From Mycobacterium sp. (GTDB lineage: Bacteria > Actinomycetota > Actinomycetes > Mycobacteriales > Mycobacteriaceae), in the NCBI GenBank assembly GCA_028706695.1, contig JAQTVU010000087.1, positions 1 to 7,845 on the forward strand: a stretch of DNA of 7,845 nt, read 5' to 3'. Positions 1 to 7,172 of the stretch are shown here, one piece after another. Below the pieces are notes generated by a model. The model was not told the origin of the DNA. It made no database searches and saw only the letters and a list, made by a program, of their open reading frames with translations. Made by a program: the position numbers and the translations under genes. The stretch's first letter is position 1; every line of letters begins with the position of its first letter.

Positions 1-1067
<1,067 letters not shown>

Positions 1068-1072
1068 GGCGG

Positions 1073-2944
1073 CTACGCCCCCAATCGGCCGAGCAGAGTC
1101 GAAAGCGCTTGGACCGCATCGATTTTCGCGGTCAAGTAGTCGTCGGGCCGGTGCTCGGCGGCGCCCACCGCCGGTTCGGGCCCGGCCAGATACACCCACG
1201 GCACACCGGCGTCCCGGGCCGCCGCCACGATGCCCGCGGCCTCGTCCCCGTAGCGCATGTCGGTGCCGCAGACGACCACCGCGCCCGGTGCGCCGGCGTC
1301 CGACACGGCCCGGGCGACACCGGCGGCGTCGACCGGGCCGGGGTTGACCGCCTCGATGCCGCCGGATGCCAGCAGGTTGACGGCGAAGGTGGCCCGCGCG
1401 TCGTGCTCGGCCGGCGGCCCCAGCGGCAGCAAAAGCACGCGCGGGCGCGCGCCGGTGCGGGCCAGGAACGCATCCGAACGGTCCCGCAGCGCCTCGAACG
1501 CGGCGGCGTAGCCGACGACCGTCGGCAACGAATCATGCTGCGGCAGAGGCGGTTCGGCCAGGTTGGGGAATTCGTTGATCCCGGTGATGGCGACGCGGCG
1601 ATGGGCGATGTCGGCGGCGCGCCGGGCGGCCGTCGCGGCGATCTGCGCGGCGATGTGGTCGCGGGCGTCGGCGAACCCGCCGCGGGCCTCGACGACCTGG
1701 AACTCCTGCCAGGCGTGCTGGGCCAGCTCCTCGGTGAGGTCCTCGACGTACCACGAGCCCCCGGCCGGGTCCAGCACCCGCCCGGCGTGGGACTCCTCCA
1801 GCAGCAGCAGCTGGGTGTTGCGGGCGATGCGGCGCGAAAAGCCGGCCGACACACCGGGAAAGCCGCCCGGGATCGCCACGTCGAACGGGTGCGCCAGCAC
1901 GGTGTCCGCGCCGCCGAGGCCCGCGCCGAATGCGGCCACCGTGGCGCGCAGCATGTTCACCCACGGGTCGCGCCGGGTCATCATCGGCAGCGAGGTTTCG
2001 GCGTGCAGCACGGTTGCGCCGCCGTCGGGGTCGCCGACCACCTCGGCGACCCGCGCCCACAGCTGGCGCGCGGCCCGCATCTTGGCGATCGCCAGGAACT
2101 GGTCATCGTCGGCGGCCAGCCGGAAGCCGATCTGCCGCAATGCCTCGCCGACCGAGACGCCCGCCTCGGTGAGCGCCCGCAGGTAGGCCACCGCGGCCGA
2201 CACGCTGCCGGCCAGCTCCCACACGGCGCCGGCGCCCAGGTTGTGCAGCCCGGCCCCGTCGACGGTGATGGTGCGCACCCCGCGCATCCCGGCCACCCGG
2301 GTCGCGACGGCGATCACCTGCTCCACCGGCGGGGCCGGCCGGCCGCTCAGCGCGGCCGTGACCGGGTCGGCGCCCAGATCCACCGACAGCGCGGCGCGGC
2401 GGTCCGGTTGCCGCCGCTCCACCAGCCGAAGCAGCGCCTCGCAGGCCGCCGGGTAGTCGGCGCCGGCGTCGAGGATCAGCGGCGCCAGGTCCAGGCGCAC
2501 GCCGGCGAGCAGGCTCTCGAGCCGGTCGGGCGTAACGCCGGACTTCCCCACCCGCACCTGCAGCGCGCTCGCGCCGTCGGCGAGGGCGGCCAGCAGCGCC
2601 GCGTTGCCGTCGTCGGCGCCCGGCGCCGGGACGGCCTCGACCACCTTCCAGCCGGCGGTGACGTCGCGGTCGGCGTCCCCACCGCGCACGTAGGGCCACC
2701 GGCCGGGCAGCGGCGGTTCGGGCAGCTCGTCGAGCGCGGTGTAGAGCGCGCGGATGGCAAATCCGTCGTAGGTGGGGGTGTCGAGCAGGCGCTCGGGCTG
2801 CTGGCCCAACTCCGCGGGCTCCCTACGGGTGCTCCTGGCCAGCACGCCGGCGACCGCGGTGCGCCAGCGCGCGAGGCCCGCCACCACATCCGGGTCACCG
2901 GCCGCTGACGCGGCAGGTCCCTTCATTGGCACACCCACGGACAC
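1073..2944 (-). CDS. mutA: Methylmalonyl-CoA mutase small subunit MutA
   Basis: This is the non-catalytic partner of MutB in the heterodimeric methylmalonyl-CoA mutase. The 623-residue product is close to the mycobacterial family (about 615, from memory). It has a mutase TIM barrel (roughly 50-450), including [16 protein letters not shown] and [21 protein letters not shown] (373-393), and then a Rossmann-like region (about 500-600) that is a degenerate cobalamin domain. The B12 motif DxHxxG is not kept: the matching stretch reads [10 protein letters not shown], with the HD at about 514-515. That fits the known inactive role of small subunits. I chose GTG at 2944 because AGGAG lies six bases upstream. 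The frame stays open to a GTG at 2998, and an ATG at 2926 lacks a site as good. The TAG stop is 5 bases before mutB. The gene faces away from the TVP38 gene across 165 bases. Confidence 0.95.
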   Translation of the reverse strand: MSVGVPMKGPAASAAGDPDVVAGLARWRTAVAGVLARSTRREPAELGQQPERLLDTPTYDGFAIRALYTALDELPEPPLPGRWPYVRGGDADRDVTAGWKVVEAVPAPGADDGNAALLAALADGASALQVRVGKSGVTPDRLESLLAGVRLDLAPLILDAGADYPAACEALLRLVERRQPDRRAALSVDLGADPVTAALSGRPAPPVEQVIAVATRVAGMRGVRTITVDGAGLHNLGAGAVWELAGSVSAAVAYLRALTEAGVSVGEALRQIGFRLAADDDQFLAIAKMRAARQLWARVAEVVGDPDGGATVLHAETSLPMMTRRDPWVNMLRATVAAFGAGLGGADTVLAHPFDVAIPGGFPGVSAGFSRRIARNTQLLLLEESHAGRVLDPAGGSWYVEDLTEELAQHAWQEFQVVEARGGFADARDHIAAQIAATAARRAADIAHRRVAITGINEFPNLAEPPLPQHDSLPTVVGYAAAFEALRDRSDAFLARTGARPRVLLLPLGPPAEHDARATFAVNLLASGGIEAVNPGPVDAAGVARAVSDAGAPGAVVVCGTDMRYGDEAAGIVAAARDAGVPWVYLAGPEPAVGAAEHRPDDYLTAKIDAVQALSTLLGRLGA

Positions 2945-2950
2945 CGACTG

Positions 2951-2955
2951 CTCCT
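2951..2955 (-). promoter_or_regulatory. Ribosome binding site of mutA
   Basis: On the minus strand AGGAG (2955 to 2951) is followed by six bases, CAGTCG, and then GTG at 2944. This strong Shine-Dalgarno match at ideal spacing decides the start among several in-frame candidates (GTG 2998, GTG 2944, the two GTGs just after it, ATG 2926). Confidence 0.75.
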
Positions 2956-3095
2956 GTAATCGCCGGAATTGGCAAGCTCCCCCATTCTCGGTCGCCACCA
3001 GCCAACCAGGCTAATCGATCGCGTCGGACGCTCCGGCGGCAAGGTCGCCAAGGTGAAACGCCAAATCGAGCCACGCGATATTCACCCAGGCCCCG

Positions 3096-3101
3096 TAGCA
3101 T
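3096..3101 (+). promoter_or_regulatory. Candidate -10 box of the TVP38 gene, leaderless or nearly so
   Basis: TAGCAT fits the mycobacterial TANNNT -10 consensus and ends eight bases before the GTG at 3110. Transcription starting at 3108-3110 would give a leaderless or two-base-leader mRNA. There is no Shine-Dalgarno sequence before this GTG, which agrees. No convincing -35 hexamer is visible at 16-18 bases upstream. Confidence 0.5.
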
Positions 3102-3109
3102 TTGGCGAC

Positions 3110-3874
3110 GTGACGGCCTCCGCCACCGGCAAAGCCACCAGCGCCCTGCGCGGCCTCGGCTGCGCGCTGGGCGCGACCGCGCGTCAGCTGTCGCGCCCAC
3201 GGATGGTCGCGACGATCGTCGGGATCGCCGCCGTGGTGGCGGTGGCGCTGCTGGTTCCGCTGCCGAGCGCGGTGCAACTGCGCGACTGGGCGGAGTCGGT
3301 GGGCCCGTGGTTCCCGCTGGCATTTCTGCTCGCCCACGTCGTCGTCACCGTGGTGCCCATCCCCCGCACGGCGTTCACCCTGGCCGCCGGCCTGCTGTTC
3401 GGGCCGGTGCTGGGCGTGTCGATCGCGGTGTTCGCCAGCGCCGCCAGCGCGGTGATCGCCCTGCTGCTGGTGCGCGCGGCGGGCTGGCAGCTCAGCCGCC
3501 TGGTGCCGCACCGATCGATCGGCCGGGTCGACGAGCGGCTGCGCGAGCGGGGCTGGCTGGCCGTGCTGTCGCTGCGGCTGATTCCCGTCGTGCCGTTCTC
3601 GGCGCTCAACTACGCCGCCGGCGCCTCGGCGGTGCGGATGCTGCCGTTTACGCTGTCCACCCTGGCCGGCCTGGTGCCGGGCACCACCGCCGTGGTGATC
3701 CTGGGCGACGCGCTGGCCGGTCATCCCAGCCCGCTGCTCTACCTGGTGTCGCTGGGCACCAGCGCGCTCGGGGTAATCGGGCTGGTCGTCGAGGTCCGCC
3801 ACTACCGGCGCCAGCACGCCCACCACCAGACGCACCACGACGAACCGACCGCCGAGCCGGCGATCAGCCCCTGA
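3110..3874 (+). CDS. TVP38/TMEM64 family (VTT domain) integral membrane protein
   Basis: A 254-residue multi-pass membrane protein of the TVP38/TMEM64 (SNARE-associated, DedA-like) family, closely resembling M. tuberculosis Rv1491c as I remember it. Hydrophobic segments lie at about 33-51, 66-85, 92-122, 181-203 and 208-228. The family core is clear: GLLFGPVLGVSIAV (about 94-107), DERLRERGW (141-149) and the conserved RLIPVVPFSALNYAAG (about 156-171), with the Pro-x-x-Pro and Asn-Tyr re-entrant loop. VTT proteins are thought to move or scramble lipids across membranes or act as proton-coupled transporters; the substrate here is unknown. I chose GTG 3110 (VTASATGKAT) because the reading frame upstream, open to 2969, has no family match, and TAGCAT sits just before 3110. 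The C terminus is unusually histidine-rich: six His among residues 231-243. It diverges from mutA and converges with the transporter gene. Confidence 0.9.
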   Translation: MTASATGKATSALRGLGCALGATARQLSRPRMVATIVGIAAVVAVALLVPLPSAVQLRDWAESVGPWFPLAFLLAHVVVTVVPIPRTAFTLAAGLLFGPVLGVSIAVFASAASAVIALLLVRAAGWQLSRLVPHRSIGRVDERLRERGWLAVLSLRLIPVVPFSALNYAAGASAVRMLPFTLSTLAGLVPGTTAVVILGDALAGHPSPLLYLVSLGTSALGVIGLVVEVRHYRRQHAHHQTHHDEPTAEPAISP

Positions 3875-3881
3875 CCGGCGG

Positions 3882-3903
3882 GCCGCGCGCCCTGGCGCGC
3901 GGC
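3882..3903. terminator. GC-rich hairpin after the TVP38 gene, possible U-less terminator
   Basis: Eight bases after the TGA stop, GCCGCGCGC (3882-3890) can pair with GCGCGCGGC (3895-3903) around a CCTG loop: a perfect nine-base, all-GC stem. No T run follows on either strand, so it would be of the U-less kind proposed for mycobacteria. It lies between convergent genes and could work in both directions. Function is inferred from position and structure only. Confidence 0.5.
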
Positions 3904-3935
3904 GTTCCGCTCCCGGGCACCCACCGGAGCCACCG

Positions 3936-3955
3936 GCGCCCGCCCGGCCGGGCGC
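3936..3955 (-). terminator. Hairpin directly after the transporter stop codon
   Basis: GCGCCC (3936-3941) pairs with GGGCGC (3950-3955) around an eight-base loop. The inner part, 3941-3954, is also a 14-base perfect palindrome. On the minus strand it starts immediately after the transporter TGA (3958-3956). It has no T run, so termination is only a suggestion, and GC-rich palindromes are common by chance in such DNA. Confidence 0.35.
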
Positions 3956-5371
3956 TCAGTGCGGAGGCGGACGCGATCCGCGCGGGGAGCCGGCCAACTC
4001 GCGTGCCTCGTCTTCGTCCTCGGCCGACGGCCCCGAGCCGGGCATTCGCGTGCCGGCCACTTCGGGTGTGAAGAACAGCGTGATCGCGCCGACCACACCG
4101 GCGAATATCAGCATGAACGCCGGGGCCAGGGAACTGCCGGTAGCCGAAACCAGCGACTCCGCGACCAGCGGGGTCGGCCCGCCGAAACCCGACACGGAGA
4201 CGTTGAAGGCGATCGAGGTCGCGCCGTACCGCACCTTGGTGGGGAACAACGCCGGCAGGGTCCGCGGCTCGACGGCGGTGAAACACAACTGCGCCAGCCC
4301 GAGGATCAGGATGCCCAGGAATTTGACCGGGTAGCCCCCGCCGGAGCGCATCAACATGAACGCCGGCACCGCGGCCACGATCAATATCGCGCAGCCGGTC
4401 CACATCAACGGCTTGACGCCGATACGCTCGGACAATCTCGCGACGAACACCACGGCGACCAGCATCAACAGCAACACCAGCAGCACCAATCCCAGGGCCG
4501 GGTTGTCCGGGACCCGCACGGTCTTCTTCAGATAGGTCGGCAGGTATCCGGTGAGCATGTAGCTGCTCATTCCGATGGTCAGCTCCAGGCAGACGCACAG
4601 CAGCAGCGGCCGCCGCTGCTGCACGACCGTCTCCTTGAACTGCTCGGCGCCGGAGATCTCGCCGTTCTGCTGCCGCGACCGCTCATAGCCCGCGGACTCC
4701 TCGAGCCGCAGCCGCATCAGCAGCGCGGCCAGCCCTAGCGGCGCGCCGACGAAAAACGGTATCCGCCAACCCCAACTGGACATCTCGGCCGTCGGCAACA
4801 GGATCTGCAGGCCGGTCACCGCCCCCGCGCCCAGCACGTAGCCGCTCAGCGTGCCCATCGGCAGGAAGCCGCCCATCATGCCGCGCCTGCGGTCGGCGGC
4901 CTGTTCGTCGATGTAGACCATCGCGCCCGCGAACTCCCCCCCGGTGGAGAGCCCCTCGCAGACGCGGATGGCCACCAGCAGGATCGGCGCCCAGACCCCG
5001 ACGGTGTGGTAGCCCGGCAGCGCGCCGGTCGCGGTGGTGCTGGCCGCCATCAGCACGATCGTGATCAGCAAGACCTTCTTGCGCCCGATGCGGTCGCCCA
5101 GCGGGCCGAAGAAGAACCCGCCCAGCGGCCGCACCAGGAAGGCCGCCGTCAGCGTCCCGAAGGTGGCGATCAGGCTGCCCGACCCGGAGTTGCCCCCGGG
5201 GAAGAACTGCCGCGCCAGGATGGTGGCGGTGTAGCTGTAGAGGCTGAAGTCGTACCACTCCATGAAGTTGCCGATGGCGGTGCCCTCGACGAACCGGCGG
5301 GTTTTGGCCCGGTCGGTGACCCGGATGTCATCGCGCGACCACGTGTCAGCGCTGCCGGCTTCGGTATTCAT
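3956..5371 (-). CDS. ProP-like metabolite:H+ symporter (MHS family, major facilitator superfamily)
   Basis: A 471-residue inner-membrane transporter with about twelve helices between residues 35 and 437. MHS family marks are clear: GNFMEWYDFSLY (34-45) before helix 1, RPLGGFFFGPLGDRIGRKK (81-99, the MFS motif A), RVCEGLSTGGEF (136-147), GWRIPFF (201-207) and LPALFPTKVRYG (372-383). These resemble E. coli ProP, the proline/glycine-betaine symporter, though the substrate cannot be read from sequence; the family also carries shikimate, citrate and 2-oxoglutarate. The tail after about 437 is short and acidic (SAEDEDEARELA, 449-460) and lacks the long coiled coil of osmosensing ProP. ATG 5371 is the best start by family alignment. 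There is no Shine-Dalgarno site; TATGCC eight bases upstream might be a weak -10. GTG at codon 18 is an alternative. The 140-base gap before it holds only weak hairpins. I do not recall this gene at the M. tuberculosis locus. Confidence 0.92.
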   Translation of the reverse strand: MNTEAGSADTWSRDDIRVTDRAKTRRFVEGTAIGNFMEWYDFSLYSYTATILARQFFPGGNSGSGSLIATFGTLTAAFLVRPLGGFFFGPLGDRIGRKKVLLITIVLMAASTTATGALPGYHTVGVWAPILLVAIRVCEGLSTGGEFAGAMVYIDEQAADRRRGMMGGFLPMGTLSGYVLGAGAVTGLQILLPTAEMSSWGWRIPFFVGAPLGLAALLMRLRLEESAGYERSRQQNGEISGAEQFKETVVQQRRPLLLCVCLELTIGMSSYMLTGYLPTYLKKTVRVPDNPALGLVLLVLLLMLVAVVFVARLSERIGVKPLMWTGCAILIVAAVPAFMLMRSGGGYPVKFLGILILGLAQLCFTAVEPRTLPALFPTKVRYGATSIAFNVSVSGFGGPTPLVAESLVSATGSSLAPAFMLIFAGVVGAITLFFTPEVAGTRMPGSGPSAEDEDEARELAGSPRGSRPPPH

Positions 5372-5511
5372 GAAGCGGTGGCATACCCGTCACGGCCCTG
5401 GTCTACGCGGTCCTGGAGCCCCGATGCCCGGGTGCGTCGCCGGCCGCAAAGGCCGCCACCGCCACACAGGTTGTCGCGGAGGTCCGCACGCTCACGGGAT
5501 TACGCCCGATC

Positions 5512-6642
5512 CTATGCACCCGGTTCCGGCGGGTGACCGTCCACCGGCTTGCGGGCGATCGCCTCGGCCGCGGCCACCGCCTGCGCGATCGCCGGGTCGG
5601 TCTCGGTGGAGAACCAGTCGGCAACGTCGTCGTCGCTTTCGGCCGGCGCGGGCGCGTCCTCGACCGGCGACGGCTCGAACCGGAACACCCCGTCCTCGCC
5701 CGGTTTGCCCAGCAGCCGGGTGAAGCCCTGCAGCGCCGCGCTGAAGTCGCTGGGCACCACCCACACCTTGTTGGCGTCGCCGCGGGCCAGCTCCGGCAGC
5801 GTCTGCAGATACTGGTAGGCCAGCAACTCGGGGGTGGGCCGGCCGGCCTTGATCGCGGCAAACGTCTTCTCGATGGCCTTGGCCTGCCCCTGCGCCTGCA
5901 GATAGACCGCGGCGCGCTCACCCCGGGCGCGCAGCATCCGCGACTGCCGATCGGCCTCGGCGGCCAGGATCGCGGCCTGCTTGGCACCCTCGGCGGCCAA
6001 AATCTGCGCCTGCTTCTGCCCCTCGGCCTCCTTGATCGACGACTCGCGCATGCCTTCGGCGGTCAAAATCATGGCCCGCTTCTCGCGGTCGGCCTTCATC
6101 TGCTTCTCCATCGACGCCTGGATCGACGGCGGCGGGTCGATGCTGCGCAACTCCACCCGCGCCACCCGCAGGCCCCACCGGCCGGTCGCCTCGTCGAGCA
6201 CGCCGCGAAGCTGGGCGTTGATCACCTCGCGGGAGGTCAGCGTCTGCTCCAGCGTCATGCCGCCGACGACGTTGCGCAGCGTGGTGGTGGCGAGCTGCTC
6301 GACCCCGACGAGATAGTTGCTGATCTCGTAGACGGCTGACTGCGGGTTGGTGACCTGGAAGTAGACCACCGTGTCGATCGACAAGGTCAGGTTGTCCTCG
6401 GTGATCACCGGCTGCGGCGGGAACGACACCACCCGCTCGCGCAGGTCCACCCGCGCGCGGATCCGGTCGATGAACGGCACCAACAACGTCAGCTGGCCGC
6501 TGACCGTACGGCTGTAGCGGCCCAACCGTTCGACCACCGCCGCCTCCGCCTGCGGCACCAGGGCGATCGACTTGGCCACCACGATGACGGCGAACACCAT
6601 CAACACGACCAGCAACACCAGACCGGCAACCGCACCACCCAC
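5512..6642 (-). CDS. SPFH/stomatin-like membrane protein (slipin/QmcA type)
   Basis: A 376-residue membrane-anchored SPFH (band 7) protein, equivalent to M. tuberculosis Rv1488 (about 381 residues, from memory). Such proteins oligomerise into membrane microdomain scaffolds or cages and can govern the stability of membrane proteins; no enzyme activity is expected. An N-terminal helix (about 5-24) is followed by the SPFH domain (about 25-185), including VPQAEAAVVERLGRYSRT (29-46), LLVPFIDRI, LRERVVSFPPQPVIT and GLRVARVELRSIDPP. A long helical stretch (about 177-265) follows, with repeated alanine/glutamate units such as ILTAEG, IKEAEG, ILAAEG and ILAAEA. The end (about 323-376) is acidic and looks disordered. 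The GTG start at 6642 is supported by AAAGGA six bases upstream. It lies 25 bases downstream of the NfeD gene; such pairs are a classic bacterial operon, with NfeD as the binding partner. TAG stop at 5512-5514. Confidence 0.95.
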   Translation of the reverse strand: MGGAVAGLVLLVVLMVFAVIVVAKSIALVPQAEAAVVERLGRYSRTVSGQLTLLVPFIDRIRARVDLRERVVSFPPQPVITEDNLTLSIDTVVYFQVTNPQSAVYEISNYLVGVEQLATTTLRNVVGGMTLEQTLTSREVINAQLRGVLDEATGRWGLRVARVELRSIDPPPSIQASMEKQMKADREKRAMILTAEGMRESSIKEAEGQKQAQILAAEGAKQAAILAAEADRQSRMLRARGERAAVYLQAQGQAKAIEKTFAAIKAGRPTPELLAYQYLQTLPELARGDANKVWVVPSDFSAALQGFTRLLGKPGEDGVFRFEPSPVEDAPAPAESDDDVADWFSTETDPAIAQAVAAAEAIARKPVDGHPPEPGA

Positions 6643-6648
6643 CGGAGT

Positions 6649-6654
6649 TCCTTT
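6649..6654 (-). promoter_or_regulatory. Ribosome binding site of the SPFH gene
   Basis: On the minus strand AAAGGA (6654 to 6649) is followed by ACTCCG and GTG at 6642, a six-base spacing. It lies inside the 25-base gap after the NfeD stop, so the second gene of the operon has its own site. This supports GTG 6642 as the start. Confidence 0.7.
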
Positions 6655-6667
6655 CTCTCGCAGCCTG

Positions 6668-7105
6668 TTACAGACCGCTCTTGAAGACGACCGCCGTCGC
6701 GCCGTCGATGCGCACGACGGTCACCGATTCGCCGGGTTGGTAGACGTCGCCGTCGTTGAGCGGGCGCGCGCTCCACACCTGACCGTCGAGCTTCACCTGG
6801 CCCTCGTCGCGGGCGACCCGGCCGAGCACCAGCGCGCTGCGGCCCGCCAGCGCCTGGATCCCGGTCTGCGGCACCCCGACCGGTGTCAGCCGCCGCCGCA
6901 GCACCGGCCGAACCAGCGCCAGCAGCAGCACCGAGACGACCAGGAACACCACCCCGTTGGCCCACACCGGCCAAGCCGTGAGCCAGGTGGTCACCGCGGC
7001 CGCCAGGGCTCCGCCGCCGAGCATGAGCAGGAACATGTCGCCGGTGAGGGCCTCCGCTCCGGCCAGCACCAGTGCAAAGATCAGCCAAAGCGCCGCGCCG
7101 GGCAT
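6668..7105 (-). CDS. NfeD-like membrane protein with C-terminal OB-fold domain
   Basis: A 145-residue short-form NfeD protein, resembling M. tuberculosis Rv1487 (about 144 residues, from memory). Helices lie at about 5-20, 23-43 and 48-66, starting [20 protein letters not shown]. Basic residues (RPVLRRRL) then lead to the soluble OB-fold domain, about 83-142, with [21 protein letters not shown] and the late beta strands [16 protein letters not shown]. The long-form serine-protease (ClpP-like) domain is absent. Short NfeD proteins pair with stomatin/SPFH proteins, here encoded 25 bases downstream. I chose ATG 7105 because a -10 box TATTCT sits six bases upstream and the protein begins where the family does. 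The frame stays open far upstream, across the opposite-strand gene, but that part has no membrane-protein character. Confidence 0.92.
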   Translation of the reverse strand: MPGAALWLIFALVLAGAEALTGDMFLLMLGGGALAAAVTTWLTAWPVWANGVVFLVVSVLLLALVRPVLRRRLTPVGVPQTGIQALAGRSALVLGRVARDEGQVKLDGQVWSARPLNDGDVYQPGESVTVVRIDGATAVVFKSGL

Positions 7106-7111
7106 GCGGCC

Positions 7112-7117
7112 AGAATA
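7112..7117 (-). promoter_or_regulatory. -10 box of the NfeD-SPFH operon, predicted leaderless
   Basis: TATTCT on the minus strand (7117 to 7112) is a near-consensus -10 (TATAAT-like, TANNNT). It ends six bases before the A of ATG 7105, the spacing at which mycobacterial RNA polymerase would start on that A. No Shine-Dalgarno sequence is present. No recognisable -35 is seen, as is frequent in mycobacteria. Confidence 0.65.
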
Positions 7118-7118
7118 C

Positions 7119-7130
7119 GCGCGATCGCGC
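7119..7130. repeat. 12-bp perfect palindrome between divergent promoters
   Basis: GCGCGATCGCGC reads the same on both strands. It sits directly upstream of the NfeD -10 box, within the expected -10/-35 spacer. It could be an operator affecting the NfeD operon, but CG-rich palindromes arise easily at this base composition and no regulator is known to me for it. Confidence 0.3.
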
Positions 7131-7158
7131 ATGATCGGCCTGCGCCGGGCGGAGCAAC

Positions 7159-7164
7159 TACACT
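7159..7164 (+). promoter_or_regulatory. Candidate -10 box of the right-hand gene, leaderless
   Basis: TACACT matches TANNNT and ends eight bases before GTG 7173, so transcription from about 7171-7173 would give a leaderless mRNA. The only purine-rich stretch, GGAG at 7151-7154, is too far (18 bases) to act as a ribosome site. No clear -35. Confidence 0.5.
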
Positions 7165-7172
7165 GCGACAGC

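Larger units (their letters stand above)
2945..3109. promoter_or_regulatory. Divergent mutA / TVP38 regulatory region with repeated GTCGCCA-like elements
   Basis: This gap separates two genes that point away from each other, so it should hold both promoters. A related short element recurs in it: GTCGCCA at 2991-2997, GTCGCCAA at 3044-3051, CGCCAAAT at 3059-3066, and the inverted form ATTTGGCGAC at 3100-3109. The copies at 3059-3066 and 3100-3107 are perfect 8-bp inverted repeats 33 bases apart. A possible minus-strand -10, TAGCCT (3013 to 3008), would give mutA a leader of about 55 bases, but I see no good -35. No factor can be named: the TTTGCAAA-type RamB/PrpR motif is absent. Confidence 0.45.

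Noticed and set aside
2969..3109. Earlier start for the TVP38 gene at 2969, adding 47 residues
   Set aside because: The extra residues do not resemble the family and would cover the promoter region; GTG 3110 with TAGCAT upstream fits better.
2945..3109. B12 riboswitch or RamB/PrpR site ahead of mutA
   Set aside because: I see no B12-box-like GCCACTG core or the needed long structured leader, and no TTTGCAAA-type site. The 165 bases are too short for a typical cobalamin riboswitch plus both promoters.
2926..4071. Plus-strand open frame overlapping the TVP38 gene in another frame
   Set aside because: The TVP38 frame gives a well-conserved membrane protein, whereas this one is Arg/Ala/Pro-rich low-complexity sequence.
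5372..5511. Terminator or small gene between the SPFH and transporter genes
   Set aside because: Only 4-5-base stems are found (for example CGGG 5495-5498 with CCCG 5505-5508, and GCGGA/TCCGC at 5476-5487), without T runs. No short frame has a convincing start signal.
5533..6339. Plus-strand open frame opposite the SPFH gene
   Set aside because: It is antisense to a full-length SPFH protein with a good ribosome site; the Leu/Gly/Arg-rich translation has no recognisable domain.
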